Positions 54,991-64,000 of a stretch of DNA of 64,000 nt are shown here, one piece after another. Source of the DNA: Platynereis dumerilii. Its lineage: Eukaryota > Annelida > Polychaeta > Phyllodocida > Nereididae. Location of the stretch: the NCBI GenBank assembly GCA_026936325.1, contig JAPTHN010000143.1, forward strand, positions 124,001 through 188,000. Direction: 5' to 3'. Each line of letters begins with the position of its first letter. Position 1 is the first letter of the stretch. The notes beneath the pieces were generated by a model, which was not told the DNA's origin, made no database searches, and saw nothing but the letters and a program-made list of their open reading frames with translations. Both the position numbers and the translations under genes were made by a program.

Positions 54991-56129
54991 TCTTCTTTGT
55001 CTCTTTATTCATGAAATTGCTGTCAAAACATGGGCATATACCTAGAGGCCCATTTCTTTATGATAATTAGGAATGCTTCACCCTATCAAGAAATTCAAAT
55101 TTAGCAAATTAACCATGTTTTATGCATAGTAATTTAGACTTTCTTTGTCACAAAAAACACCTAAATTGGAGGTTCTAGCATTGATAACATCATACAACTC
55201 CTTTCTAGAATGCTTGATATACTTACAAAATTGACTACTTATCTGCTGCAGAAAAATCAGCCTGTGATTTTGACACTTATATTACTGACAGCTTAAAATA
55301 AGACAAACAATGTTATACAGACAGCTTTGGGTAAATCAGTTTGTACATTTAACACAGATGTTGCCAACACTTGGTGAGAATATAATCTGGCATACTGGCT
55401 AATTAGCCAGTCTGGTGAAAATGAGAAGTGCATGCTGCTGCCACCTGGCACAAAAGTTGATTTTGTATGCTACTGCTTTGCTGTCCCAAGAAATAGTTCC
55501 AATTTCATTTCACAATCACAAAAATTTCTATTCAACATTGATGCATACCAGAGTCAGACTTGGCAATCACATTCTCTAAGGAAGTAGACAAGGCCTGTCT
55601 ACTAGTGAACCACTGTTACATTGCCACTTCTTTTTCCAGCCTTGGCAGATCAGAACATTATGCTGTCATGTGTTGCCACCTAGTGACTAGTGTGCTATTC
55701 CGCGAGCTCCTGTGAGCAGTCCACATCATTTCAGTCTGAACTCGCACAATTTTGTCTGGAAGAAACCGCGACTGTTTCTGAGTGTGCTGATGGGCTAATA
55801 GCTATATATTTTTAAAATTTAATTGAATTCATTTGGAAGATGTAGTTTGACCTACGGAGCAACATACACCTGTCATACTGTCAAAATTGTTGACTGAAGT
55901 AAAACTAAAGCTTTAACTGGGTTGCTTCGCATAGGGCAAACAGTACACAGCGTACAACATTTCTGTGTGGGGTCAGTTAAAATTTCAACAAAAATGCCAA
56001 GAAGCAAAGTTTTGCCATCAGGTCAATGATTGTCTGATGCAACCGTGAACAGCACAGGGCCCTAAAGTGGGGGCTTCAACCATTATTTAAACAATTTGAA
56101 AAACTAAACCAATTAGTTTACCTCATTTT
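54991..56129. other. no gene recognised
   Basis: Intergenic between the TNFR and PAN genes. No exon or paired terminal repeats identified. Confidence 0.4.
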
Positions 56130-56345
56130 GCTTACTAGTGTTGGAAGGCCCTGTGACAGGACCCTATCCTCCCAAAGTGAGAGAAAGGGGTTCCATTGCG
56201 GGAGTTCAGTGCAGCCGGATTATCTGAATGTTGTATTTGTTTGCTGTTGGAAACGTATAAAGGTACGTTGAGTAAAGAACCTTTTAGGGTTCTTTATCTA
56301 TACCAGTTATAGAACCCTTAAAGGTTCCATATTAAACATTGTCAA
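56130..56345 (-). repeat. partial CACTCTTAAC-type MITE
   Basis: Reverse match to the MITE interior (GGAAGGCCCTGTGACAGGAC, CTATACCAGTTATAGAACCC). The outer ends are not preserved. Confidence 0.6.
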
Positions 56346-56786
56346 GAATGCAATTGGAAAACATAATGAATTTGACAATATTCGCCTTGTAACTTGGTAA
56401 TAATTCCAACTGCTGTGTAGCAATTACAAAATGTTAGTGTGAAATAAGTAGTGCTAACACAGGTATTTTCAATTCAGGAAGAAGTTATTTTAAAGCTAAA
56501 GCAAATTCTAAGTTTTTCTCCAGAAAGTGTTTTTGTCATTTTATTTAAAATTGCCCAATTTCCGCTGTAATAGGCCAATTGGCGGTAGTCAAGAGAATAG
56601 CAAAGGCGCAGACAAAGAGTCTGAAACACTCATGCTATTACAGTTAAATGAATAATGGTTTAGGAATTAAATCCCCAAGACAAAACATTTCCACCAGTTA
56701 AAGACAAATAATTATTCATTCTTCGCGACATAACAACACACACAGACCACCATTAACATTGAACCAGTGGACGCGCTAAAGCTAGC

Positions 56787-57122
56787 ATGTTTCTTTTGTC
56801 TTGTGGCTCAGTGTTACTATTGCACTTTTTCTTAATTGATTACCTTGAATGTGGACCTTGCGACTACTTTATCGAGAGGGGTCTAGTCCAAAGGGAGTTC
56901 ATTGAGAACTGCAGCGGGGTCCTACATCTGCCCAATGCAACAAATGTCTTAGAATCTCATTCGGTTGAGAGTTTGATGGAATGCAACGCAAGATGTGGCT
57001 CCGTCCCAGGATGCAAAGCTATGGACTTCATCTCATCAAGAAACAAAAACAACTGTCGACTGTTCTACTTCAGACACATCAGTGGCTGTCTCAATGATTC
57101 CAGGACCCAGCACTACAGTGTC
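56787..57122 (+). CDS. PAN-protein exon 1
   Basis: Signal peptide and PAN/apple-like region, ending RTQHYSV before donor GTAAGTACC. It has eight cysteines after the leader and two NxS/T sites (NCS, NAT). The start is the first ATG in the frame and gives the leader. Confidence 0.82.
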
Positions 57123-59677
57123 GTAAGTACCGCTGACTTTTAAATGCATTTACTGTTCTTTCTAAACTGCTAAGGTTCGTGTAGAATTGCTTATAAAGGC
57201 CGTTTCGCAGAAGTATTGGTAAGTTCTTCCCAGTGATGGAAATAGAAAATTTCAGTCATTGGAGCTCTTGGCGTGTGAGGGCCGCAGCACACCATTCCAA
57301 ATTATATTAGTTTTGTTTATTGACACACATGCTGCTAGATACGACATGCACTGAATCAACTGATTAAAACATAACTGACACAACAAACAAATTATGAAAA
57401 CATTCCTAAACCAGTGACGTCACAAGACCAAGTTGATGTTATTTTTCTATATATCAAAGTGACAGACTGTAGAAAAAACAAGAGCAGGTATAGGCCTATA
57501 CTGCCTCCATATCCCCCATTCCTTACACATCTACCTACCCATCAGAATCCCAATTTTAGTTATGCCAAATACTTCCACCAGGGCCACAATTGTTCACAAA
57601 TCTAAGGCTGTTGAGACACCTATGGGTGGACTTTTCAAAATAAGCATGGCTGCAGGCCAAAAAAAGTATTTGGGTTAGTATAAGTATAAGTATAAGTATA
57701 AGTAATCCTGGGCGCAGGACGTAGTCCTCTTTGTCCAGATCCAATTAATAGTTTTAATTGCAAGTACGCTGTCAGGCGGTAAAAACTTTTTTAAATTTTA
57801 AAATCCTCTTCTGTAAAAGCACAAGGAGGGGCCGCTACTGCTGCCTCCTCTCCAGTTATATAAAAAGAACGCTATGTACAGTTTGTTTGCAAATAGAGCC
57901 AGCTATTCGTAGATTTGTTTGTGTCAAATGGGCCGCTACTGCTTCCTCATTTGACTAATCACAAGCAAAATGGAAGGGGCCGCTACTGCTGCCTCCTTCT
58001 CCCTCACTATGTGATATAGAGACTGACCTATCGCCCAGGAATAGCACCTCCAAATAAATACAAATAAATAAATAAATAGTGCCATTATCTGGACTGGTGC
58101 CCATTAGTTTTGTAATATTTTATATTTTTTATTCATTTATTTTTACTTTTTGCATATAATTTTTTTTCACTTAGGTGCTGCTCGTGCAGTTTCTTGGGTT
58201 TGTGGCTAAAAACTATAAGATAAAATAAAATTAGCTACAGACTGAAATCAGGGGCCGCTACTGCTGCCTCCCATATCACCCCTGTATCATAACATCTTTA
58301 GTTCCGAGGCTCATAGTAGTCCCTCAATGCAGTACAGTTTCCCAGTAGACCTCCAATGCTTATCAATCCTGTTTTTGAAGGCGTTGAGTGACTCTGCTTC
58401 AACAACAGAAGCTGGCAGTGAATTCCACAGATCAACAATTCTATTTTTGAAAAAGTACTTCCGTATGTTTAGAGACAAGGTTCTCCTTTTGAAAAGCTTT
58501 AACGAATGCCCCCTTGTTGAGGTCTCTGTCAGTTGAAGGGAAGGCACACACTGTCCGTCGTAGATCCCGTGTAGGATCTTATAAACTTCGATCATATCAC
58601 CTCGGTCCCGGCGGCAGGCTAGGGTAGGGAGATTCAGTGACTTAAGTCGATCCTGGTAAGACATGCCTTTTAACACACCAATCTGCCTTGTAGCATTCCT
58701 TTGTACCGCCTCGAGCCTCTTGATGTCAACCTTGGTATGTGGGTTCCACACGGACTGCCCATACTCCAGGTGGCTTCTCACCAAACTGGTGTACAAGGGT
58801 ATGAAGATTTCTTTATCCAAATGAGTGAAAGTCCTTCTAATTAACCCCATATTTCTGGAAGCTTTCTTGATACAGTTCCCGATATGCTCTTTGAAGTTCA
58901 ACTGATCGTCTATCATAATTCCAAGATCTTTCTCCACTTTTGAATTTGGGATGGCGATATATTGCTGATCCTTCTGGTCCCACAGGTATCTCACACTGGG
59001 AGTGTCCATATTGCCAACATATGTTCTTCTGATGACAAGCTGTTTGCATTTGCTTGGATTAAATTGTAATAACCACTTGTTAGACCAATTGTCCAATCTG
59101 AATCTGAATCTGAATCTTCTTGGATTTTGTCATCCTCCGTTTTACTTATTCTACACAGCTTGGTGTCGTTATGGAAATGGTTCTGATATTTACTGATTTA
59201 TGGTAACATTTGACAAGTTAGGGGGGTCTCTGAATGTTGGGAAAGGATGAGCAATTGAGCATAGTGCATGGTGTGGTGTTTGAGATATTTGATGGAAACC
59301 CTGACATGGAGACTGGAAGTAGATGCCCCTATAGCATAGCATGGGGGATAATTAAATTGGTCAAACTGCAAAGCTCTATGAATTGCTTTTTGCTATTTCA
59401 GACTTATGCATGTCCTCGTCTGGCTTTCAACAACAGCATATATGCAAGATGTCATGGACCGTACACTCGGCTGCCTAATGATTGTAATGGAAACCCAGCA
59501 TTCAGAAGTGTAACAGGGATACGAATATTGAAGAAATGGAGCAGTGGTGCTGGTAAATGGATATGTTCAGCAGCAAAACGTCAGTGTAGCAATTCTGGAT
59601 TCTACTGGTTCAGTCAAGCAACAGATGACCTTCCTGAGGGCTGGATTAAGGGCAATACTCATGGATTTTGCTGTTAA
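56787..59677 (+). CDS. small secreted PAN/apple-like protein, whole gene (2 exons)
   Basis: Exons 56787-57122 and 59402-59677 join in phase 0 to 203 residues. Residues 1-20 are a hydrophobic signal peptide (MFLLSCGSVLLLHFFLIDYL). Residues about 60-105 look like a PAN/apple core (VESLMECNARCGSVPGCKAM, then NCRLFYF): two cysteines in the central helix and one in the following strand. The second exon is a cysteine-rich module: CPRLAFNNSIYARCHGPYTR, then DCNGNPAFRS, KWSSGAGKWICSA and DLPEGW. The NGxPxF...W...GW pattern is shared, as far as I recall, with C-terminal modules of other invertebrate secreted proteins, but I cannot name it. Likely an extracellular binding protein; the ligand is unknown. 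The intron holds an antisense LINE fragment. Confidence 0.8.
57660..59118 (-). mobile_element. 5'-truncated non-LTR retrotransposon (RT C-terminal part)
   Basis: A 261-codon uninterrupted minus-strand frame (58311-59096) begins LDNWSNKWLLQFNPSKC and contains KVEKDLGIMIDDQLNFKEHI, RSHLEYGQSVWNP, AVQRNATRQI and FFKNRIVDLWNSLP. This is the thumb and C-terminal tail of a Jockey/CR1-group LINE reverse transcriptase. The catalytic part is missing. Truncation is near a TGAATC microsatellite (59098-59118). The 3' end is a TATACT-type tail at 57670-57702. The 3' UTR holds four copies of GGAGGCAGCAGTAGCGGCCCC-like sequence. The frame is undamaged, so the insertion is fairly young. Confidence 0.88.
59402..59677 (+). 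CDS. PAN-protein exon 2
   Basis: After acceptor TGCTATTTCAG it encodes TYACPRLAFNNSIYARCHGP to HGFCC and a TAA stop (91 residues, eight cysteines). The ending CC just before the stop is notable. Confidence 0.78.
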   Translation, partial: TYACPRLAFNNSIYARCHGPYTRLPNDCNGNPAFRSVTGIRILKKWSSGAGKWICSAAKRQCSNSGFYWFSQATDDLPEGWIKGNTHGFCC

Positions 59678-59699
59678 TTGATATAATTGAAGAACTATG

Positions 59700-59880
59700 A
59701 TATCGGGGAGGATCCAGAAAATTCCGGTGGGGGGTCTATCGGGCCATCGCGTCGCAGAACGCATAATTCGCTACATAACGCAATTGTGCGCGGATAAAAT
59801 TAACATGCAAAAATATATAAATTTTGGTCTGGTGGGGGGATGCATCCCCCCATCCCCCCCCCTGCGTCCGTCCCTGTATG
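59700..59880. repeat. fragment of a G-rich-tipped DNA element
   Basis: Starts GAGGATCCAGAAAATTCCGG and ends in GGATGCATCCCCCCATCCCC; related blocks occur near 28100 and 41430. It lies 20 bp after the stop codon, so it is probably part of the 3' UTR. Confidence 0.45.
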
Positions 59881-60020
59881 ATATATATATTTAATTTTCA
59901 GTCAGACCATTTTACAATTTACCGAATGTAAAAATCAGATTCATCTTTTCATTGACTTTAATTAAACACTTACATGTACAGTTTATTTATTATGATGACA
60001 AAATATAGTTCAAAATCACA

Positions 60021-60026
60021 AATAAA
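60021..60026 (+). terminator. possible poly(A) signal AATAAA of the PAN gene
   Basis: First AATAAA seen downstream of the stop codon, about 345 bp away and beyond a repeat fragment. Assignment is uncertain. Confidence 0.3.
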
Positions 60027-60034
60027 GTACATTC

Positions 60035-60225
60035 ACCAGCAAAAGAAAAGCAACACTTGACTTTGGCTGATAATTTTGCAAAGAAATTTTTTAGACAAAA
60101 CAAATTATATAGTATTGATCCTTAGATCAACTAGTGTCTTTGTGCCAAATATCATTCAGCTGTGACCATTTCCTGTCTGCCTTTTGACTTGTTTATCACA
60201 TTTCATTTTTTGTTATAAAATATGA
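60035..60225 (-). repeat. dispersed repeat, inverted relative of 28955-29145
   Basis: ATAGTATTGATCCTTAGATC and ATCATTCAGCTGTGACCATT match the reverse complement of the 29-kb copy. No coding content. Confidence 0.6.
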
Positions 60226-60404
60226 CCTTGCCAACAAGTTACACCAAGAATAAAGCTAGCGCCATTTTAAATTATGGCCTGACAGCAAAAGCAAAAAAAT
60301 TAGAGCAGCAACTCTATTTTTGAATTTTACAGGAAAATTTGAAAATTGGTGTTTTGAAATGCAGCAAACAAAATCACTATGGTTCGGGCCCTTAGAATTG
60401 AGCT

Positions 60405-60540
60405 TTTTAAAAAAATTTTCAGACAATTTCACTATGTTGTCGAAGAATAATTATTGCCACAATTTTTTTCACAGCAAAATTTTCAGACAATTTCACTATG
60501 TCTTCGAAGAATTGCCACAATTTTTTTTAAGGCAAAATTC
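60405..60540 (+). repeat. short tandem duplication, about 65 bp
   Basis: TTTTCAGACAATTTCACTAT and TCGAAGAAT...GCCACAATTTTTTT occur twice in succession with one 7-bp difference. Confidence 0.8.
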
Positions 60541-61078
60541 ACAGTTTAACATAATTTTTGGCGGCAATGAAGGAAATATTCGTAAAATCACATTAACATG
60601 ACTTGCACACAATTTTAAAATAAAGAAACAAAATGGATCGAAGCGCAAGATGTTCCAGATTATTGAGTCCAGACAATGACTATGCAGATACACCAGTAAA
60701 AACGTTCCAGGTCCATAGTTCCAGGTAAACTTTCTCATTTCAGAATGGAAGTGTCATTATGAAAAGTTCCTACAGGGGGTGCTGTTGTCTAGGTCTCCAA
60801 TATTCAGCAATTTTGTCACTATCATTTCTTTCTGTGTAAAAATTTATCAGGCATGTGAATAGAGATGTGTGGATAGCATACATGTGTGGATGGGTTGTTA
60901 GAGGTAAGAGACAGTTCTGTGAAGATAAAAATCTGTAAAGCTTTTGAAAACATGAAGATTGATGTGTGGTATGGCCAAATCCTTGAAGAATTGGCGAGGC
61001 AAATAAATATTATTGCCACATACCAGGGCCGACAAGTAAGAGATTGTCACCATTTTGCCATGTGACAATCTCCCATAA
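60541..61078. other. no gene recognised; may include the 5' part of the LINE that follows
   Basis: No ORF1-like coding sequence was identified. CCAGGGCC occurs at 61023 and 61090 around the start of the open frame. Confidence 0.35.
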
Positions 61079-64000
61079 TGGCCCCCCACCAGGGCCATTA
61101 AATATTATGCATGTTGCGATAATGCCTGTGATGATAGTAATGCAAGTATTGTAAATGCATGTGATTATGATTCATATGTTGCTGTCAATGATGGTGCTGA
61201 TGATAAGTTGTGTAGTATTGACAAAAGCATAAATGAATGTGATGAATCAAATAAATGTGCCAATTCTGCTAAAGTAGGCAAAGTAATTGATAGAGTAAGT
61301 GGAAGTCATAAATTAAAACTGGCAAACCTTAATATAAGAAGTCTGTACAACAAAATTGATCAATTCTCTGCATTTGTTAAAGAAAACTGTTTTGATATTA
61401 TTGGTGTTAATGAAACATGGCTGGACAAATCTGTTGATGATGCAGAAATTGACATACCTGGTTATTCAGTTGTAAGGAAAGATAGAAATAGATATGGTGG
61501 TGGAGTAAGTTTTTATATTAATGATGCTGTTCAGTATTGTAAAATGGATGAAATTGGTAATGGTATTGAAAGTCTTTGGGTATCTGTCAAACAAAAAGAC
61601 AAGCGAAATATAGTTGTGGGTACAATATATAGACCACCAAGTTCCAACAAGGATTACTATGACAACATCTTTAACGAAATACAAAGGGCAAAGGATATTT
61701 CTGAAAATGTTATTGTAATGGGGGATCTTAACTATAATTATATTTCTGATGGAAATTTGTCACAAAATCCTATATTTCGCTTGGAAAAACTTTTTGATAT
61801 GACACAGCTTATCAAGGTACCAACAAGAGTAACCATGAAAACTAAGTCATTACTTGATGTTATACTGACAAGTAACTGTGAAAAGCATTTTAACACCTGT
61901 GTAATTGATGTTTCTATGAGTGATCATTGTTGTGTTTATACGGAGTATAACACAACAATCAACTTGAGAAAGGCTTGTCACAATGAAATCACTTTCAAGG
62001 ACTATAAACACTTCAATTCTGAGGCTTTCAATAAAGACCTCACTGACTGTCATTTCATTACCAACACTGACTTTGAAAGTAATGAGTTAAAAGTTCGCTG
62101 GAAGTTATTTATGTCAAATTTTCTTAAAATAAGTTCTGAACATGTTCCCTCAAAGACTGTAAGGCTTAAAGATCGATGCAATCCCTGGATATCAGCTGAA
62201 ACTATTGACATGATTAAACAGAGAGATTACCTCAAACGTAAAGCTGTTAAAAACAATGACTTGGTATCATGGAAACAATATAGGAATATTAGAAATAGCA
62301 TAACAAGGAAAATTAAAAATGACAAGAAAGAGTATTACAAAGACAAACTAGATGAGTGTGGAAATAATCCTAATAAAGTATGGAAATTAATAAATAAAAT
62401 CACAAATAGTAGACATAGAGACAATCCTCCAAGTGAATTAAATGCCAATGTCTTTAATGATTATTTTAGTACAATTGGTGAAAAAATCATCGGAAGAAAT
62501 AATAACAAACCAGAAGATCTTCCCTGGAAAAATCCGCCTTGCAGTTTGAATTTTGAATTTGTCCCGGTAAGAGAAGAATGGATATATAAGGCCTTGATGA
62601 AGTTAGATAATGATTCTAACACAGACATTCTGGGCTTTGATTGCAAGCTACTAAGAATTTCTGCTAAGATTATAGCTCCTATGCTATGTAAATTGTTTAA
62701 CGATTCTCTTGCTACCTCTACAATAATTGATGACTGGAAAATGGCAAAAGTTACCCCTGTCTACAAGGGCAAGGGTGATAAGACTGAGATGAGTAACTAC
62801 AGGCCGATTTCTGTCATAGGCCATATTGCTAAGATTTTTGAAATGGTAATTCATGGTCAACTGTTAGAATATTTTCATGCAAATAACCTAATAAGCCTAG
62901 ATCAGTCTGCGTATCTTAAAAATCATAATACCCAAACTGCGTTACACCGTGTAATAGATGACTGGACAGACAATGTTTGTAGCAACACATTCACTGGAAT
63001 TTGTTCTTTTGACATTAAGAAATGTTTCGATACTATTGATCATAAATTTTTACTTAGAAAATTACAGCTTTATGGAGTTCAGAGGAATGAATTAAATTGG
63101 TTTAAATCTTATTTAACAAATAGATGTCAAATTGTAAAGTGTAATGGTAAACTGTCTGAGAAAAGAAATATCACAGTAGGAGTTCCCCAGGGGTCTACTT
63201 TAGGGCCTCTTTTATTTATAATTTTTATCAACGATATTAGTCAAAATGTTGGTTTAGGCACCGCTAATTTATTCGCTGATGATACACTGATCTACTGTAA
63301 TGCTTCAAATGTTACAGAGCTAAATGAAAATCTACAAAATTGTGTTAATGATGTTGTTGAATGGTATAGGCGAAACAATATTGTTATAAATGCCGAAAAG
63401 TCTTGCTCTATGGTTGTCAGATCGAAAAGGAAATCTATGAATGATTTGTTTAAAATTTTTGTTGATGATTGTGAAATTGTGCATGTTGAATCTATGAATT
63501 ATTTGGGTTTGGAATTGGAAGAAACTTTGTCATGGAATAAATACATAACTAAGCTGTGTAAGAAACTTTCAATGAAAATTTCAAAGCTGTCGAGATTAAG
63601 CAAATCATTACCTAAATGTTTATTATTGAAAATATATAACTCCATGATACAGCCTAATATTGACTATGCCATTTCAGTGTGGGGTTGCACAAGTCAAGGA
63701 AATTTAGATCAAATACAACGTTTACAAAATTATGCTGCTAGAATCATTGAAAGGAATTTTGACTATATAGATATTCGAGGTATGCAACTTGTGCACAAAT
63801 TAGGATGGATGAACATAAGAGAAAGATACTTCTACTTCCAAACCCTACTTGTATTTAAATGCATACATGGTCTAGCCCCTGATTATCTAATGAATAATTT
63901 GATAATGGAAATTGATATTACTAATATAGAAACTAGAAAACATCAAATGAATTTGCATTTACCCATAGCTGATAATGAACTCCATAAAACTATGTTATTC
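61079..64000 (+). mobile_element. non-LTR retrotransposon (LINE) with endonuclease and reverse transcriptase, open to window end
   Basis: A single frame of 974 codons has no stop and continues past the window. Residues about 80-285 are an APE-type endonuclease (LANLNIRSLYNKID, FDIIGVNETWLD, YRPPSS, VMGDLNYN, MSDHCCVY). The RT follows with WKMAKVTPVYKGKGD, NYRPISV, SFDIKKCFDTIDH, GVPQGSTLGP (about 701) and the catalytic FADD at 732-735. The tail has QRLQNYAARII and KCIHGLAPDYL, typical of the CR1/L2/Jockey-type group. No methionine precedes the endonuclease in this frame and a stop lies at 61076-61078, so the start is either in another upstream frame or lost. Catalytic motifs are intact, which suggests a young copy. 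Confidence 0.92.

Noticed and set aside
1-64000. CRISPR array, operon or prokaryotic origin
   Set aside because: The tandem arrays lack repeat-spacer structure. The genes have spliceosomal introns, and LINEs and a SINE are present.

Overview
The window is AT-rich animal DNA. It has intron-containing genes, GT-AG splice sites, a tRNA-derived SINE, two or three lineages of non-LTR retrotransposon and very many short terminal-inverted-repeat (TIR) DNA elements. The proteins (a secreted matrix metalloproteinase, a TNF-receptor-like membrane protein and a small secreted PAN-type protein) fit an aquatic invertebrate. An invertebrate deuterostome such as an echinoderm or hemichordate is my best guess, but no sequence here proves the phylum. 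No rRNA, tRNA gene, CRISPR or prokaryotic operon is visible, and I recognised no virus-like element.

Genes. (1) A matrix metalloproteinase (MMP) gene lies on the minus strand from 32795 to about 17578. I could join seven exons in consistent phase: signal peptide, PG-binding-like prodomain, cysteine switch, catalytic domain with HEIGHSLGLDH, and a possible very short last exon. (2) Left of it, at 10042-10158 and 12300-12416 on the same strand, are two more copies of an MMP first exon with its upstream region. They sit in a 2.1-kb direct duplication, and their downstream exons were not found in the window. (3) A TNFR-superfamily receptor is on the plus strand, with four exons from 49453 to 54348 (310 residues) encoding a signal peptide, three cysteine-rich domains, one membrane segment and a short tail without a recognisable death domain. 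(4) A two-exon gene at 56787-59677 (plus) encodes a 203-residue secreted protein with a PAN/apple-like region and a cysteine-rich C-terminal module.

Mobile DNA fills most of the rest. 1-10 kb holds nested TIR elements, one 774-bp element with TTAA flanks and a 42-bp minisatellite. 15-17 kb holds a decayed CR1/L2-like LINE. 19-26 kb (MMP introns) holds GATA, 21-bp and pentanucleotide arrays, a SINE with a 14-bp target duplication and two MITEs. 26-32 kb (MMP intron 1) holds several MITEs. 34-38 kb is a cluster of nested elements, where related loci show the empty insertion site. 40-48 kb holds further MITEs, a foldback hairpin and an hAT-like insertion in an older MITE. 57.6-59.1 kb is a LINE 3' fragment inside the intron of the PAN gene. 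61-64 kb is a LINE with a 974-codon uninterrupted endonuclease-RT frame that runs off the window.

The pattern I find most unusual is a shared architecture. Several element families carry, besides their TIRs, a family-specific 10-15-bp motif repeated inside the element in both orientations. Three of these elements (729-2371, 29822-30777, 41723-43229) also share TA flanks, G-rich tips and a similar motif form (GGGG, five variable bases, TG, three variable bases, C).
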